DNA of 64,000 nucleotides, taken from contig NZ_SJEY01000004.1 in NCBI RefSeq assembly GCF_004761875.1, forward strand, positions 186,001 to 250,000. Direction: 5' to 3'. The notes beneath the pieces are model-generated. The model was not told the DNA's origin. It did no database searches and was given only the letters and a program-made list of their open reading frames with translations. The stretch comes from Roseovarius aestuariivivens (GTDB taxonomy: Bacteria; Pseudomonadota; Alphaproteobacteria; Rhodobacterales; Rhodobacteraceae). Positions 17,076 through 27,413 of this stretch are shown piece after piece; the first letter of the stretch is position 1, and the number at the start of each line of letters is the position of its first letter. The position numbers and the translations under genes are program-made.

Positions 17076-18359
17076 ATGCGTTTCCACGGCCGTTTGAAAG
17101 GTGAGCTTGCAGCGCGCGAAAGCGATCTGATCGCGCTGACACAGGATCTGATCCGGATCCCCACGCGCAATCCTCCTGGCGAAAATTATCGCGAGATTTG
17201 CGAGTTTCTTGACCGGCGCTTGTCCGGCGCGGGGTTCAAGACCGAGATGATCCGCGCCGAGGGTGCTTTGGGCGACAGCGACAAGCATCCGCGCTGGAAC
17301 ATCGTTGCCCGAAGAGAGGGTGACCGAGCTGGGCAATGCGTGCATTTCAACAGTCATATCGACGTTGTCGAGGTCGGTCATGGCTGGACAACAGATCCTT
17401 TCGGCGGGGAACTGCGCGACGGTCGAATTTATGGACGCGGCGCCTGTGACATGAAGGGCGGACTTGCCGCCAGCATTGTTGCCGTCGAAGCGTTCCTGAC
17501 GCTTTGCCCCGATTTCGCCGGTGCGATTGAAATCAGTGGTACGGCGGACGAGGAATCCGGCGGCTTCGGTGGCGTCGCTTACCTGGCGGAAAAGGGATAT
17601 TTTTCTCCCGAGCGCGTACAGCACGTGATCATACCCGAACCGCTCAACAAGGACCGGATTTGTCTTGGACATCGTGGTGTCTGGTGGGCCGAGATCGAAA
17701 CCAAAGGTGAGATCGCGCATGGCTCCATGCCGTTTCTGGGTGATTGCGCCGTGCGGCACATGGGGGCGGTGATGGCCGAGATGGAGACGAGCCTTTTTCC
17801 ATCACTTGCGGAGAAGCGCACCGAAATGCCGGTCGTGCCCGAAGGGGCGCGGCAATCGACGCTGAATATTAACTCGATTCACGGTGGTGAGCCCGAACAA
17901 GCGGCGGATTATACCGGCCTGCCAAGCCCGTGCGTGCCAGACCGGTGTCGCATGGTGATCGACCGCCGTTTTCTGATCGAGGAAGACATTGCCGATGTCG
18001 AGGCAGAGATCCGCGAAGTGCTCGAAACTGTGCGGCGCGGTCGCCCGGGGTTTGACTTCGAAATCCGCGAATTGCATCGCGTTCTACCGACCATGACCGA
18101 ACAGGATGCGCCTGTCGTTGGGGCTGTTTCGCGTGCGGTCGAGACGGTTTTTGCGCGACCCGCCGATTACGTGGTCAGTCCCGGGACCTATGACCAGAAA
18201 CACATCGACCGGATCGGACGCTTGAAGAACTGCATCGCTTATGGTCCGGGCATCCTTGATCTGGCACATAAGCCGGATGAATACGTGGGTGTCGAGGATA
18301 TGCGCCAGTCGGCTGAAGTCATGGCCCTGGCGCTTTACGAGCTTCTTGGCGGGACCTGA
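17076..18359 (+). CDS. M20-family deacylase (ArgE/DapE type)
   Basis: A 427-residue zinc amidohydrolase. The metal motifs are FNSHIDVVEVG, GRGACDMKGGLA, the catalytic ADEESGG and the late YGPG...AHKPDEYV. It resembles the acetylornithine deacetylase / succinyl-diaminopimelate desuccinylase group, but many relatives cleave other N-acyl amino acids, so the substrate is open. ATG at 17076 follows CTGGAGAAG; the TTG at 17055 lacks a ribosome site. Confidence 0.85.
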   Translation: MRFHGRLKGELAARESDLIALTQDLIRIPTRNPPGENYREICEFLDRRLSGAGFKTEMIRAEGALGDSDKHPRWNIVARREGDRAGQCVHFNSHIDVVEVGHGWTTDPFGGELRDGRIYGRGACDMKGGLAASIVAVEAFLTLCPDFAGAIEISGTADEESGGFGGVAYLAEKGYFSPERVQHVIIPEPLNKDRICLGHRGVWWAEIETKGEIAHGSMPFLGDCAVRHMGAVMAEMETSLFPSLAEKRTEMPVVPEGARQSTLNINSIHGGEPEQAADYTGLPSPCVPDRCRMVIDRRFLIEEDIADVEAEIREVLETVRRGRPGFDFEIRELHRVLPTMTEQDAPVVGAVSRAVETVFARPADYVVSPGTYDQKHIDRIGRLKNCIAYGPGILDLAHKPDEYVGVEDMRQSAEVMALALYELLGGT

Positions 18360-18439
18360 TCGCTTCAAGCCTCTGTCAACGACGACCTTTCGGTGCCCGC
18401 GCTATGGGGTGGCGAATGGGCTGTCGGGACGGCTGTACT

Positions 18440-19282
18440 TCAGATCGACATATTGTCGATAAGGCGAACGCCGGCGAGGGTCGCTGCTGCAAAAAGCCTT
18501 GCCGGTGCGCGTGTGTCCACGGCTGGTGAGAGATCGCTTTGACGGCGCAGGTCTAGATAGTCCACAGATGTGAAGCCTGCCTTTTCCAACCGGGTGATCG
18601 CGGCGGTCTGGAGCGAAGTGAAGGGCCTGTCGCCTTTCAGACCCTCGGCGATTTCCTGCATTTCCTCATGCAAACGTGGCGCGACGGTGCGGGCGCGGTC
18701 GGACAAAAGCAGATTTCGCGAGCTAAGCGCCAGGCCGTCGATATCGCGGATCGTGGGACAGCCGTGCACCGTGACAGGCAGGTCCAGATCCGCCGCCATG
18801 CGACGCACTACGAGAAGCTGCTGAAAATCCTTTTCGCCGAAGAACGCATCAGTTGCCGAGGTTTGGGTGAAAAGCTTGGCGACGACGGTGGCAACCCCAT
18901 CGAAATGGCCGGGCCGATGCGCGCCTTCCATCACGTCGGTCAGACCAGCAACGGACACGTTCGTGGCAAAAGATTCGGGATACATCTGGTCGCCATCCGG
19001 AACCCAGAGTGCATCCACATCGAAGCGCGCCAGTTTGCGTGCGTCGCTTTCCTCGGTGCGGGGATAGTTTTCAAGATCCTTGGCATTGTTGAACTGTTTG
19101 GGATTCACGAAAATCGTTACGACCACATGCTCGCACGCGGCTTTGGCGGCGGCCACAAGCGACAGGTGACCGTCATGCAGCGCACCCATGGTCGGCACCA
19201 CACCGATGCGGGTCCCGGCGCGTTGCCAGGGCGCCGTGGTTGCGCGCAGGTCGTCCAGCCTCCGCAGGATCGGCGCTGTCAT
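18440..19282 (-). CDS. panC: Pantothenate synthetase
   Basis: A 280-residue enzyme that condenses pantoate and beta-alanine with ATP in vitamin B5 synthesis. Seen: VVPTMGALHDGHLSLV (the HIGH-like nucleotide motif), VSIFVNPKQF-type strand (VTIFVNPKQFNN), FFGEKDFQQL and LSSRN. The ATG at 19282 overlaps the panB stop by one base (TAATG), making a panB-panC operon. Confidence 0.95.
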   Translation of the reverse strand: MTAPILRRLDDLRATTAPWQRAGTRIGVVPTMGALHDGHLSLVAAAKAACEHVVVTIFVNPKQFNNAKDLENYPRTEESDARKLARFDVDALWVPDGDQMYPESFATNVSVAGLTDVMEGAHRPGHFDGVATVVAKLFTQTSATDAFFGEKDFQQLLVVRRMAADLDLPVTVHGCPTIRDIDGLALSSRNLLLSDRARTVAPRLHEEMQEIAEGLKGDRPFTSLQTAAITRLEKAGFTSVDYLDLRRQSDLSPAVDTRAPARLFAAATLAGVRLIDNMSI

Positions 19283-20121
19283 TACGGCGCGCCTTTCTTG
19301 GCCGGTGCGGTGTCTGCGAAAGTGTGTTCTTCGGCTGGAAAGCTGCGCGCTCGTACCTCGTCTGCATACGCCTTGACAGCCGCCATCGCGTCTTCGCCCA
19401 AATTGGCATAACGCTTGACGAATTTCGGCTTGAACGCAGTGAAAAGGCCAAGCATGTCGTAGTGTACGAGGATCTGCCCATCGCAACCGGACGAGGCGCC
19501 AATGCCGATTGTCGGTATCGGGATCTCCTGTGTCACGCGGTCGGAAAGAGTCGCAGGTATTTTCTCGAGCACAACCGAAAATGCGCCGGCCTCGGCCACC
19601 GCGCGCGCGTCGGCCAAAAGCGCCTCAGCCTTGTCTTCCCGTCCCTGAACCTTGTAACCGCCGAGCGTATTGATGGATTGCGGTGTCAGACCGATATGGG
19701 CCATCACAGGCACGCCGCGCGCCACGAGAAAGGCGATCGTTTCGGCCATGGCGACGCCGCCTTCGAGCTTAACCGCCGCCGCACCGGTTTCGGCCATGAC
19801 GCGCGAGGCGTTGCGAAAGGCCTGAGCCGGGCTTTCCTCGTAGGATCCGAAGGGCATGTCCACAACCAGCATCGCTGTCTTGAGGCCTCGTGCGACCGCC
19901 TGACCGTGGAGGATCATCATCTCGAGCGTCACGCCGAGCGTGTTCTGCATACCGTGCAGCACCATGCCAACACTGTCACCCACCAGAACGAAATCGCAAT
20001 GCTCGTCCATGATCTGGGCCATCGGTGTCGTGTAGGCCGTGAGCGAGACTATGGGCGTGCCACCCTTCATCGCGCGAATGTCATCTGGCATCGGGGCGGA
20101 TTTGCCGGCTGTTGCGCTCAT
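19282..20121 (-). CDS. panB: 3-methyl-2-oxobutanoate hydroxymethyltransferase
   Basis: A 279-residue TIM-barrel enzyme transferring a hydroxymethyl group from methylene-THF to alpha-ketoisovalerate, the first committed step to pantothenate. Seen: [17 protein letters not shown] (metal/ketoacid site), [20 protein letters not shown] and IPTIGIGAS. The ATG at 20121 starts the conserved protein; the frame extends about 32 codons further upstream without family similarity. Confidence 0.95.
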   Translation of the reverse strand: MSATAGKSAPMPDDIRAMKGGTPIVSLTAYTTPMAQIMDEHCDFVLVGDSVGMVLHGMQNTLGVTLEMMILHGQAVARGLKTAMLVVDMPFGSYEESPAQAFRNASRVMAETGAAAVKLEGGVAMAETIAFLVARGVPVMAHIGLTPQSINTLGGYKVQGREDKAEALLADARAVAEAGAFSVVLEKIPATLSDRVTQEIPIPTIGIGASSGCDGQILVHYDMLGLFTAFKPKFVKRYANLGEDAMAAVKAYADEVRARSFPAEEHTFADTAPAKKGAP

Positions 20122-20244
20122 GACGGGCCTCACATTGATCGAAACTGTGCGCCGGATTAGCAGGTCTGACCCGTCAAATCCATATAAGATACATCCTGCA
20201 CAAACGCGTCTTTCCAATCCGGGTAAAACCGTTAGGCTCGGATC

Positions 20245-21069
20245 ATGACCTCTTCACGCCTCTTTTGGCTTGCGCCCACTCTGTCGCGCTTGGCGATTGT
20301 CCTGACGGTACTTATTTGCCTTTCGTTGGTTGCGCCCTTACAGGCGCAAGAGAGCGATGCGCCGCGCGCAACCCGCGCCGATGTGATCCGGCTTCTCGGA
20401 GAGTTGCCCGATTACGCCGATTTCCGCGCTGAGATGTACGCGCTCGGGTTTCGCGGTGAAAAACTCGATCTTGCGGTGGCGCAGGCCGAACTTGTGTATC
20501 GCGACCCGGTGATCGCGGGCTATGTGGCGGACCGGGTGATGGCGGCCTTTGACGCGCCCGAGACGGTGACCGAAGCGCGCGGACTTGTGTGGCCTTTGAT
20601 CCAGCGGGGCCTGCCGCATCTGTCCACCCGGGAATTACGGTATTACCATCAGGTCGAAAAGGTGATGATGGAGGCGCTGTCGGCGCGCGAGTGCGGTCTG
20701 ATCGTGCGGGACCGGATGCCACCGCGCCAGTTCGCGAGGGTAATGTCCCGGACAGCCGCGCGGCTCAACACAGAAGGCCTGCGAAATTACTATCGCATTC
20801 AGGCCAAGGCGGCCCGGCTCGGCGTGACGCGCAAGCCGGTGCAGATGAGCGCGGCGCGCATCGACGGTGTCGAGACCCGGATGGCCGAGGCTTTGTCGAA
20901 ACGGATCGGCGAAGCGGACAATCCCCGCGCCCTTCTGCGTGCGATCGACAATCTGCCGCGTGCGGGCAACGCCCAGGCCTGTGCGATCGGGCGCATGTTC
21001 ATGGACATCGTGATGGACCTCGAAGGCCAGGAGCTGCGCGACGCGCTGATCTACATGAACCTGCCGTGA
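20245..21069 (+). CDS. Secreted hypothetical protein
   Basis: A 274-residue protein with a clear signal peptide (hydrophobic residues about 15-32, cleavage near LQA-Q) and an otherwise helical, charged body. No catalytic motif, lipobox or later membrane segment is seen, so it should be periplasmic. The stop overlaps the next start (GTGA). I do not recognise the family. Confidence 0.8.
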   Translation: MTSSRLFWLAPTLSRLAIVLTVLICLSLVAPLQAQESDAPRATRADVIRLLGELPDYADFRAEMYALGFRGEKLDLAVAQAELVYRDPVIAGYVADRVMAAFDAPETVTEARGLVWPLIQRGLPHLSTRELRYYHQVEKVMMEALSARECGLIVRDRMPPRQFARVMSRTAARLNTEGLRNYYRIQAKAARLGVTRKPVQMSAARIDGVETRMAEALSKRIGEADNPRALLRAIDNLPRAGNAQACAIGRMFMDIVMDLEGQELRDALIYMNLP

Positions 21070-22232
21070 CAGCCCCGCTTGAGATCGACAACCGGCGGGC
21101 AAGAGCCCTTTGGCTGACGGTCAACGGGTTGGCAGGCGCGCAGGTCGGATCACCCGACGTGATGGCGATCATTCGCATGCTAGGATTCGTGCAGATCGAC
21201 ACCGTGCGCAATGTGACCCGCGCGCACCATCACATTCTGTGGTCCCGCAACATGTCCTATCGCGAGCACATGCTCTGGCCGCGTCTCGAATCGCGGGATC
21301 TCTTCGAACATTTCACCCATGACGCTTCTCTCATCCCGATGGAGATCCTGCCGATGTGGTCGCGCCAGTTTCGCCGGCTTGGAGAGCGTACGGCCCGGGC
21401 GCCATGGTATCAGTCCGGTCTTGGACAAGAAGAGATCGCCCGGATCCGCGCCCGTATCGCACGCGAGGGCGCGCTTTCGACGCATGCATTCGACACGAAG
21501 GCGGACCGGCGCGAGATATGGGCGCGCCCGCCGCATAAACGCGCGCTGGACCAGATGTGGTACGCGGGCGATCTGGCCACCAGCCACCGGCGCAGCTTTG
21601 TCAAATTCTACGATCTGGGTGAACGGGTTTTTCCGTTTCATCCCCTTGAAGGTCCGCCTGAACATGAGGCGGCGGACTGGCTTTGTGATGCGGCGCTCGG
21701 CAAGTTGGCTATGGCCAGCTGTGGTGAGATTCAACGCTTCTGGGATGCGATGACCGCGGATGAAGCCCGGACATGGATGGAGCGGCGCAGGCTCGTGCCG
21801 CTTCGCATCGAAAGCGCCGATGGCACGTGGCGCGAGGCCTGGGGCTGCGCGGATATCGAGGCGCGGCTTGCCCAGTTGCCGGAGCTTTCGGAGCGTATCC
21901 GGTTGCTCAACCCATTCGATCCCGCGATCCGAGATCGGTCGAGGCTGCAAAGGCTTTTCGGTTTCGAGTACCGGAACGAGATGTTTGTGCCGAAGCACAA
22001 GCGCCGCTGGGGCTATTATGTCTATCCGCTGCTGGAAAGGGACCGTTTCGTCGGGCGCATCGAGCTTTGCGCGGACCGTAAGGCTGGTTGGATGAAGGTA
22101 AGTGGTTTCTGGCCGGAACCGGGTGTTCGCTGGGGAGTGGGCCGCAGCGGACGTCTTGACGCGGAACTGCGCCGCTTCGCCCGGCTTGCCGGTGTTAAGG
22201 ATATTCTCTGGCACGTCCCGGAGCCCGCCTGA
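21066..22232 (+). CDS. Winged-helix DNA glycosylase, YcaQ/AlkZ (AlkX)-like
   Basis: A 388-residue HTH_42 family protein. Residues 43-45 are Gln-Ile-Asp in FVQIDTVRNVTRAHH, matching the catalytic QxD/QxQ position of the AlkZ/YcaQ glycosylases. Further family blocks are LFEHFTHDASLIP and the C-terminal FGFEYRNEMFVPKHKRRWGYY. These enzymes unhook interstrand crosslinks and remove bulky alkyl lesions. The GTG at 21066 overlaps the previous stop; no ATG start fits better. Confidence 0.85.
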   Translation: MTAPLEIDNRRARALWLTVNGLAGAQVGSPDVMAIIRMLGFVQIDTVRNVTRAHHHILWSRNMSYREHMLWPRLESRDLFEHFTHDASLIPMEILPMWSRQFRRLGERTARAPWYQSGLGQEEIARIRARIAREGALSTHAFDTKADRREIWARPPHKRALDQMWYAGDLATSHRRSFVKFYDLGERVFPFHPLEGPPEHEAADWLCDAALGKLAMASCGEIQRFWDAMTADEARTWMERRRLVPLRIESADGTWREAWGCADIEARLAQLPELSERIRLLNPFDPAIRDRSRLQRLFGFEYRNEMFVPKHKRRWGYYVYPLLERDRFVGRIELCADRKAGWMKVSGFWPEPGVRWGVGRSGRLDAELRRFARLAGVKDILWHVPEPA

Positions 22233-22316
22233 CAGGTGTCCTTGCATCGAAATTTTCTTGGTCGCCTCGTCGACTTGAAACGATACTCGGCGTGAGCGCC
22301 GCAAAGGGAGGATCAG

Positions 22317-23057
22317 ATGCGTCTTGAGGGGAAAACCGCCATTGTCACGGGCGGAGCCAGCGGCTTTGGCGAAGGGATCGTGCGAAAGTTTCTCGCCGAG
22401 GGCGCCAAGGTGATGATTGCCGATATCAATGCGGAGGCCGCGCTTGAACTGGCTGACGCTTTGGGCGCATCCGCCTGTCCGGTCGACGTGTCCGACGCGG
22501 CCAGCATGGCGGCCCTTGCGAAAGCGGCGCACAAGACCTTCGGCGTTCCGGATATCATGGTCAACAATGCCGGGATCACGCATCTGCCGATGCCGGCGGA
22601 AACGGTCGACGAAGCGGAGTTCGACCGCGTGTTCGCTGTGAACTGCAAATCGGTTTACCATGCCGTGCGCGTATTCGTGCCGGAGATGAAGGCGCGGGGA
22701 ACGGGAGTGATGCTCAACATGGCCTCGACCGCCGGGGTGAGTCCGAGGCCCAACCTCAACTGGTACAATGCCTCGAAGGGCTGGATGATCACGGCGACAC
22801 GTGCACTGGCGGTGGAATTGGCCCCGGCTGGCATCCGGGTCAACGCGCTTAACCCAGTTGCTGGCGAGACGCCGCTTTTGGCGTCTTTCATGGGAGAAGA
22901 CACGCCGGAGATGCGGGCGAAGTTTCTCTCGACCATCCCTCTGGGACGGTTTTCCACGCCGCAGGATCTTGGTAATGCGGCAGCCTTTCTTTGCAGCGAC
23001 GAGGCGGCGATGATCACCGGCGTCTGCATGGAGGTCGATGGCGGAAGATGCATTTGA
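22317..23057 (+). CDS. Short-chain dehydrogenase/reductase
   Basis: A 246-residue classical SDR. The cofactor loop is TGGASGFGEG, followed by DINAEA (acidic, so NAD preferred), NNAGIT, the catalytic Ser in NMASTAG and YNASKGW. The C-terminus ITGVCMEVDGGRCI is typical of 3-oxoacyl-reductase/glucose-dehydrogenase-like SDRs. AAAGGGAGG precedes the ATG. Substrate not readable. Confidence 0.88.
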   Translation: MRLEGKTAIVTGGASGFGEGIVRKFLAEGAKVMIADINAEAALELADALGASACPVDVSDAASMAALAKAAHKTFGVPDIMVNNAGITHLPMPAETVDEAEFDRVFAVNCKSVYHAVRVFVPEMKARGTGVMLNMASTAGVSPRPNLNWYNASKGWMITATRALAVELAPAGIRVNALNPVAGETPLLASFMGEDTPEMRAKFLSTIPLGRFSTPQDLGNAAAFLCSDEAAMITGVCMEVDGGRCI

Positions 23058-23212
23058 GGAGTACGGATTTCGAGAAAACCGTATCGGAAAATCGTATCCT
23101 CCGGCCCAGAGATATTGAAAAATTCCGCCGGGTGCCGATGGCATAGGCCTGTTCTTTTGACGGCTGACGCAGTATCGGAGGGACCAAGTACACGACTGCG
23201 GGGGCCGAGCCC

Positions 23213-24271
23213 ATGAAGAAAGCACTGATTACCGGCGTGACGGGACAGGACGGCGCCTATCTGTCGGAATACCTGCTCGAAAAAGGCTATGAGGTGCACG
23301 GCATCAAGCGGCGCACCTCGCTTTTCAACACTGCGCGAATTGATCACCTGTTCGAGGGGGAGCCTGGCCGCACTGGCCAGTTCCAGCTGCATCACGGCGA
23401 TATGACAGACAGCTCCTCGCTGACGCGTATATTGCAATCGGTACGCCCCGATGAGGTTTATAACCTCGCTGCGCAAAGTCACGTAGCCGTCAGCTTCGAG
23501 GAGCCCGAGTATACGGCCAACTCTGACGCCATGGGCGCGCTGCGCCTGCTGGAGGCAATCCGCTTTCTCGGAATGGGAGAAACGACGCGGTATTATCAGG
23601 CCTCCACGTCAGAGCTATATGGTCTCGTGCAGGAAACGCCGCAGCGCGAGACGACGCCGTTCTACCCGCGCTCGCCTTATGCCGTCGCAAAGCTATACGC
23701 CTATTGGATCACGGTGAATTACCGCGAAGCCTATGACATCTACGCCTGCAACGGGATTCTTTTTAATCACGAAAGCCCCATTCGCGGGGAAACCTTCGTA
23801 ACTCGCAAGATCACCCGTGCGCTCGCCCGGATCAAGTTGGGCATGCAGGACGAGCTGCGGCTTGGCAACATGGATGCGCTGCGCGACTGGGGGCATGCGC
23901 GCGACTACGTAAAGATGATGTGGCTAATGCTGCAGCAGGACAGTCCGGAGGATTACGTGATTGCCACTGGTCAGCAGTATTCCGTGCGCGACTTCGTGCA
24001 GCGTGCGGCAGAGGTTCTGGGCATGTCCATCACCTTCGAAGATGAAGGTCCGGATGAGGTGGGACGCGATGCGGAGGGCCGCGTGATCGTCCGGGTCGAT
24101 CCGATGTATTTCCGACCTGCCGAAGTCGAAACCCTTTTGGGCGACGCGAGCAAGGCACGTGAAAAACTCGGCTGGCAGCCTGAGACCAGTTTCGAAACAT
24201 TGGTGAAGGAAATGGCCCTTTCGGATTTCGAAGAGGCGGCGGCCCTCAAGCGGGCGCAGGCCGAGGCATGA
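23213..24271 (+). CDS. gmd: GDP-mannose 4,6-dehydratase
   Basis: A 352-residue extended SDR. Gly-rich loop [36 protein letters not shown], catalytic STSELYG and [15 protein letters not shown], and [16 protein letters not shown] are all hallmark Gmd blocks. It converts GDP-mannose to GDP-4-keto-6-deoxymannose, the branch point to fucose, colitose, rhamnose and perosamine. First gene of a coupled three-gene set, overlapping the next by ATGA. Confidence 0.95.
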   Translation: MKKALITGVTGQDGAYLSEYLLEKGYEVHGIKRRTSLFNTARIDHLFEGEPGRTGQFQLHHGDMTDSSSLTRILQSVRPDEVYNLAAQSHVAVSFEEPEYTANSDAMGALRLLEAIRFLGMGETTRYYQASTSELYGLVQETPQRETTPFYPRSPYAVAKLYAYWITVNYREAYDIYACNGILFNHESPIRGETFVTRKITRALARIKLGMQDELRLGNMDALRDWGHARDYVKMMWLMLQQDSPEDYVIATGQQYSVRDFVQRAAEVLGMSITFEDEGPDEVGRDAEGRVIVRVDPMYFRPAEVETLLGDASKAREKLGWQPETSFETLVKEMALSDFEEAAALKRAQAEA

Positions 24272-25200
24272 AAGTCTTACTGACTGGCGGAAGCGGCATG
24301 GTTGGCCGTGCGATCCTGGCACATGATGCGGCGCGCGAAATGCAGATCGTGGCGCCCACCAGTGCTGAGCTCGATCTGACCGACCGGTCTGCGGTCATGG
24401 CGGCGTTAGCGGCCGAAAAGCCGGATGTAATTATTCATTCAGCGGGCCGTGTGGGCGGCATTCAGGCCAACATTGCGCATCCTGCTGCGTTTCTATCCGA
24501 AAACATGGACATGGGCTTCAATCTCGTGCTCGCCGCGCGCGAGGCCGATGTGCCGCGCCTTCTGAACCTCGGGTCAAGCTGCATGTATCCGCATGACGCG
24601 CCCAACCCGCTGCAAGAAGACAGTCTTGGCAAGGGTGAGCTTGAACCGACCAACGAAGGCTATGGGCTCGCTAAGGTCGCCGTGGCACGGCTTTGCGCCT
24701 TTACCACGCGTGAGCGCCCGGATCTGGCCTACAAGACGATCATTCCCTGCAACCTCTACGGTTTGTATGACAAGTTTGATCCCGCCGTGTCGCATCTTGT
24801 GCCGGCCATCATCCGCAAACTGCACGAGGCGCGCGAGAACAGGGCGGAGACGGTGGAGATCTGGGGCGACGGGACCGCACGTCGCGAGTTCATGTATTCA
24901 GGTGATCTGGCAGATGGTGTCTGGACCGCGGTCAAGCGGTTCGATGATCTGCCCGGCTGCATGAACATGGGGCTCGGCTATGACTATTCGATCAACGAGT
25001 ATTACGAGGAAGCGGCCAAGGTGATTGGGTTTAACGGTGGCTTCACCCACGATCTGAGCCGTCCAACCGGAATGAAGCAGAAGCTTCTCGCGGTCGAGAG
25101 CCAGACTGCGTTCGGCTGGCAGCCACAAACCTTGCTGCGCGACGGGATTGCGCGGACGTATGAATTCTTTCTCGACGTGGTCGAAAGGGGCGCGGCATGA
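24268..25200 (+). CDS. GDP-L-fucose synthase / GDP-L-colitose synthase (ColC)-like epimerase-reductase
   Basis: A 310-residue extended SDR of the Fcl/WcaG group. Seen: GGSGMVG, SSCMYP (the epimerase Cys), the YxxxK pair in EGYGLAKVA, and a conserved His in AVSHLVPAI, so both epimerisation and reduction should be intact. Fcl and ColC share these residues; the neighbouring colD argues that this enzyme finishes GDP-L-colitose rather than GDP-L-fucose. Confidence 0.88.
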   Translation: MKVLLTGGSGMVGRAILAHDAAREMQIVAPTSAELDLTDRSAVMAALAAEKPDVIIHSAGRVGGIQANIAHPAAFLSENMDMGFNLVLAAREADVPRLLNLGSSCMYPHDAPNPLQEDSLGKGELEPTNEGYGLAKVAVARLCAFTTRERPDLAYKTIIPCNLYGLYDKFDPAVSHLVPAIIRKLHEARENRAETVEIWGDGTARREFMYSGDLADGVWTAVKRFDDLPGCMNMGLGYDYSINEYYEEAAKVIGFNGGFTHDLSRPTGMKQKLLAVESQTAFGWQPQTLLRDGIARTYEFFLDVVERGAA

Positions 25201-26384
25201 GTGACAACGCGGGATTTCCTCTGGCAACGACAAGCTGGGATGCGGCCGAATACGCGGCTATCGATCGTGTCGTGCGATCCGGCATGTTCTCTATGGGCGC
25301 GGAAGTGGCAAAGTTCGAGAAAGACTTCGCCAGAGCCATGGGCGCGAAACATGCGATCATGGTAAATTCGGGCTCGTCGGCCAACCTGATCATGGTCGCT
25401 GCCCTGCGTTATCACAAAATGCGCAATCTGCCTGCGGGGGCAGAGGTAATCGTGCCCGCGGTGAGTTGGTCCACGACGTATTATCCTTTGCACCAGTACG
25501 GGCTGCGAATGAAATTCGTCGATATCGACCCGGCAACGATGAATTTCGACCTCGACGCCCTCGCCCAGGCCATCGGTCCCGAGACCCGTGCAATCATGGC
25601 GGTCAACCTTCTGGGCAACCCCAATGATTTTGACCGGATCACCGCAATTATCGGCGATCGGGATATCCTGCTTTTCGAGGACAATTGCGAAAGCCTAGGC
25701 GCGACGTTCCATGGCCGGCAGGCGGGTACTTTTGGCATCGCTGGCAGCTATTCGTCCTTTTTTTCACACCACATCGCCACCATGGAAGGCGGGCTTGTGG
25801 TGACCGACGACGAAGAGCTTTATCACATAATGCTATCACTCAGGTCTCACGGCTGGACCCGGCATTTGCCGAAGTTCAACCGCGTGACCGGAGAGAAAAG
25901 CGATGACCCGTTCGAAGAGAGCTTCAAGTTCGTGCTGCCGGGCTACAACCTGCGCCCGCTTGAGATGAGCGGCGCCATCGGGCAGGAGCAGATCGCCAAG
26001 CTGCCGATGATCGTATCCGAACGGCGCAAGAACGCGGAAAGCTTTCGCGCACTGATGCAGGGCTATCCGCAGATCCGGATCCAGCAGGAGACCGGCGAGA
26101 GCAGCTGGTTCGGCTTTGCCATGGTGGTGCAGCCCGATGCCGATTTTTCCCGCGCCGATTTGATCGCGGCCTTCGGGCGGCACGGGATCGAATGCCGGCC
26201 CGTGGTGGCCGGGAATTTCGCCAAGAACGAAGTGGTGACGCGCCACATGGATCACGTGATCCACGGCGAGTTGCGAAATGCCGACGAGGTGGACGCCAAC
26301 GGGCTGTTCATCGGCAACCATCACTATCCGCTGGACGACAAGTGGCCTTTGCTGCGCGCGGCGCTGGATGAGGTGGCGGGTTAA
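25197..26384 (+). CDS. colD: GDP-4-keto-6-deoxy-D-mannose 3-dehydratase
   Basis: A 395-residue PLP protein of the DegT/DnrJ/EryC1 fold. The lysine that normally holds PLP is replaced by His in SSFFSHHIATMEGG (residues 191-192), the defining feature of ColD, which removes the 3-hydroxyl instead of transaminating. The flanking blocks HGWTRHLPKFN, SDDPFEESFKFVLPGYN and QQETGESSWFGF also agree with the E. coli ColD I recall (about 388 residues). It is coupled to the previous gene by ATGA and overlaps kdsD tail-to-tail by 4 bases. Confidence 0.9.
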   Translation: MSDNAGFPLATTSWDAAEYAAIDRVVRSGMFSMGAEVAKFEKDFARAMGAKHAIMVNSGSSANLIMVAALRYHKMRNLPAGAEVIVPAVSWSTTYYPLHQYGLRMKFVDIDPATMNFDLDALAQAIGPETRAIMAVNLLGNPNDFDRITAIIGDRDILLFEDNCESLGATFHGRQAGTFGIAGSYSSFFSHHIATMEGGLVVTDDEELYHIMLSLRSHGWTRHLPKFNRVTGEKSDDPFEESFKFVLPGYNLRPLEMSGAIGQEQIAKLPMIVSERRKNAESFRALMQGYPQIRIQQETGESSWFGFAMVVQPDADFSRADLIAAFGRHGIECRPVVAGNFAKNEVVTRHMDHVIHGELRNADEVDANGLFIGNHHYPLDDKWPLLRAALDEVAG

Positions 26385-27337
26385 GCCACGCCTGCCCGAA
26401 GCGCGTCGTGTATATGCACCAGCCCTTTGAGCCGACCTTCGTCGTCCACGGCGAAAAGCGCGCTGATCTTGTTGGCGTTCATCAGCCCGAGAGCTTCGGT
26501 CAACAGCGCGTCCGGAGCGATGCTGCGCGGGCTTCGGGTGGCGACCTCTCCGGCGGTGCGTGACATAAGGCTGTCGAGGTTTCGTCGCAAGTCACCGTCT
26601 GTGATCACGCCTTCCAGCCGCCCGTCCTTGACCAGCGCCGCCACGCCGAATCCTTTCGCCGTCATCTCCAACAGAGTGTCGCCCATCGCCGTATCCTCGG
26701 CCACGATGGGCAGATCGTCACCGGTATGCATGACCGCCGATACCTTGAGCAGCTGCGCACCAAGCGTGCCGCCGGGATGGAAAGCGAGAAAGTTCTCGCG
26801 ATCAAACCCTCGTAGCTTCATCAGGGCCACGGCCAGTGCGTCACCAAGCGCCATGGCGCAGGTCGTCGAGGTTGTCGGCGCCATGCCGATGGCGCAGGCC
26901 TCTGGCGCGTCAGGCAGCAGGAGGTGATTGTCGCCTTGGCGGGCAAGGGTGCTGTCGGACTTCTTGGTGATGCCGATCAGCGGAATGGAAAAACGCGCAC
27001 AGTGTGCGATGATATCGGCCAGTTCGCGCGTCTCTCCTGAATTGGAAATCAGGATCACCGCGTCATGGCCGGTAATCATACCGAGATCGCCGTGGCTTGC
27101 CTCTCCCGGGTGGACGTATTGCGCGGGCGTGCCGGTGCTGGCCATGGTCGCCGCGATCTTGGCAGCGACATGGCCCGATTTACCCATGCCGGAGACGATG
27201 ACCCGTCCCTTGACTGAAAGAAGCAGTTCAACCACCGCGTCGAACTCGTCCGGCAGCCCGTCACGAAAGGCGAGTAGCGCGTTGCCCTCGATGCCAAGCA
27301 CGTCGCGGGCGATGTCGGAAGGGCTTTGAGATGTCAT
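26381..27337 (-). CDS. kdsD: D-arabinose 5-phosphate isomerase (KpsF/GutQ family)
   Basis: A 318-residue protein: SIS domain at about 20-180 (VSGMGKSGHVAAKIAATMASTG, HPGEASHGDLGM, SNSGET) and two CBS domains after residue 200. It makes arabinose 5-phosphate for Kdo, the inner-core LPS sugar. It faces the colitose genes. The ATG at 27337 begins the conserved protein; 72 codons of open frame further upstream show no family similarity. Confidence 0.9.
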   Translation of the reverse strand: MTSQSPSDIARDVLGIEGNALLAFRDGLPDEFDAVVELLLSVKGRVIVSGMGKSGHVAAKIAATMASTGTPAQYVHPGEASHGDLGMITGHDAVILISNSGETRELADIIAHCARFSIPLIGITKKSDSTLARQGDNHLLLPDAPEACAIGMAPTTSTTCAMALGDALAVALMKLRGFDRENFLAFHPGGTLGAQLLKVSAVMHTGDDLPIVAEDTAMGDTLLEMTAKGFGVAALVKDGRLEGVITDGDLRRNLDSLMSRTAGEVATRSPRSIAPDALLTEALGLMNANKISALFAVDDEGRLKGLVHIHDALRAGVA

Positions 27338-27413
27338 CAGTAGGGTCCTGCGCGGTTTTCCCGCCAGCCATAGCGCGCCGTCGTGCCGGGGCCAAGCCCC
27401 TGCGACCGAGAGC

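Noticed and set aside
21180..23225. A 681-codon open frame on the minus strand across the YcaQ-like and SDR genes
   Set aside because: Spans two well-supported genes on the + strand and shows no domain.
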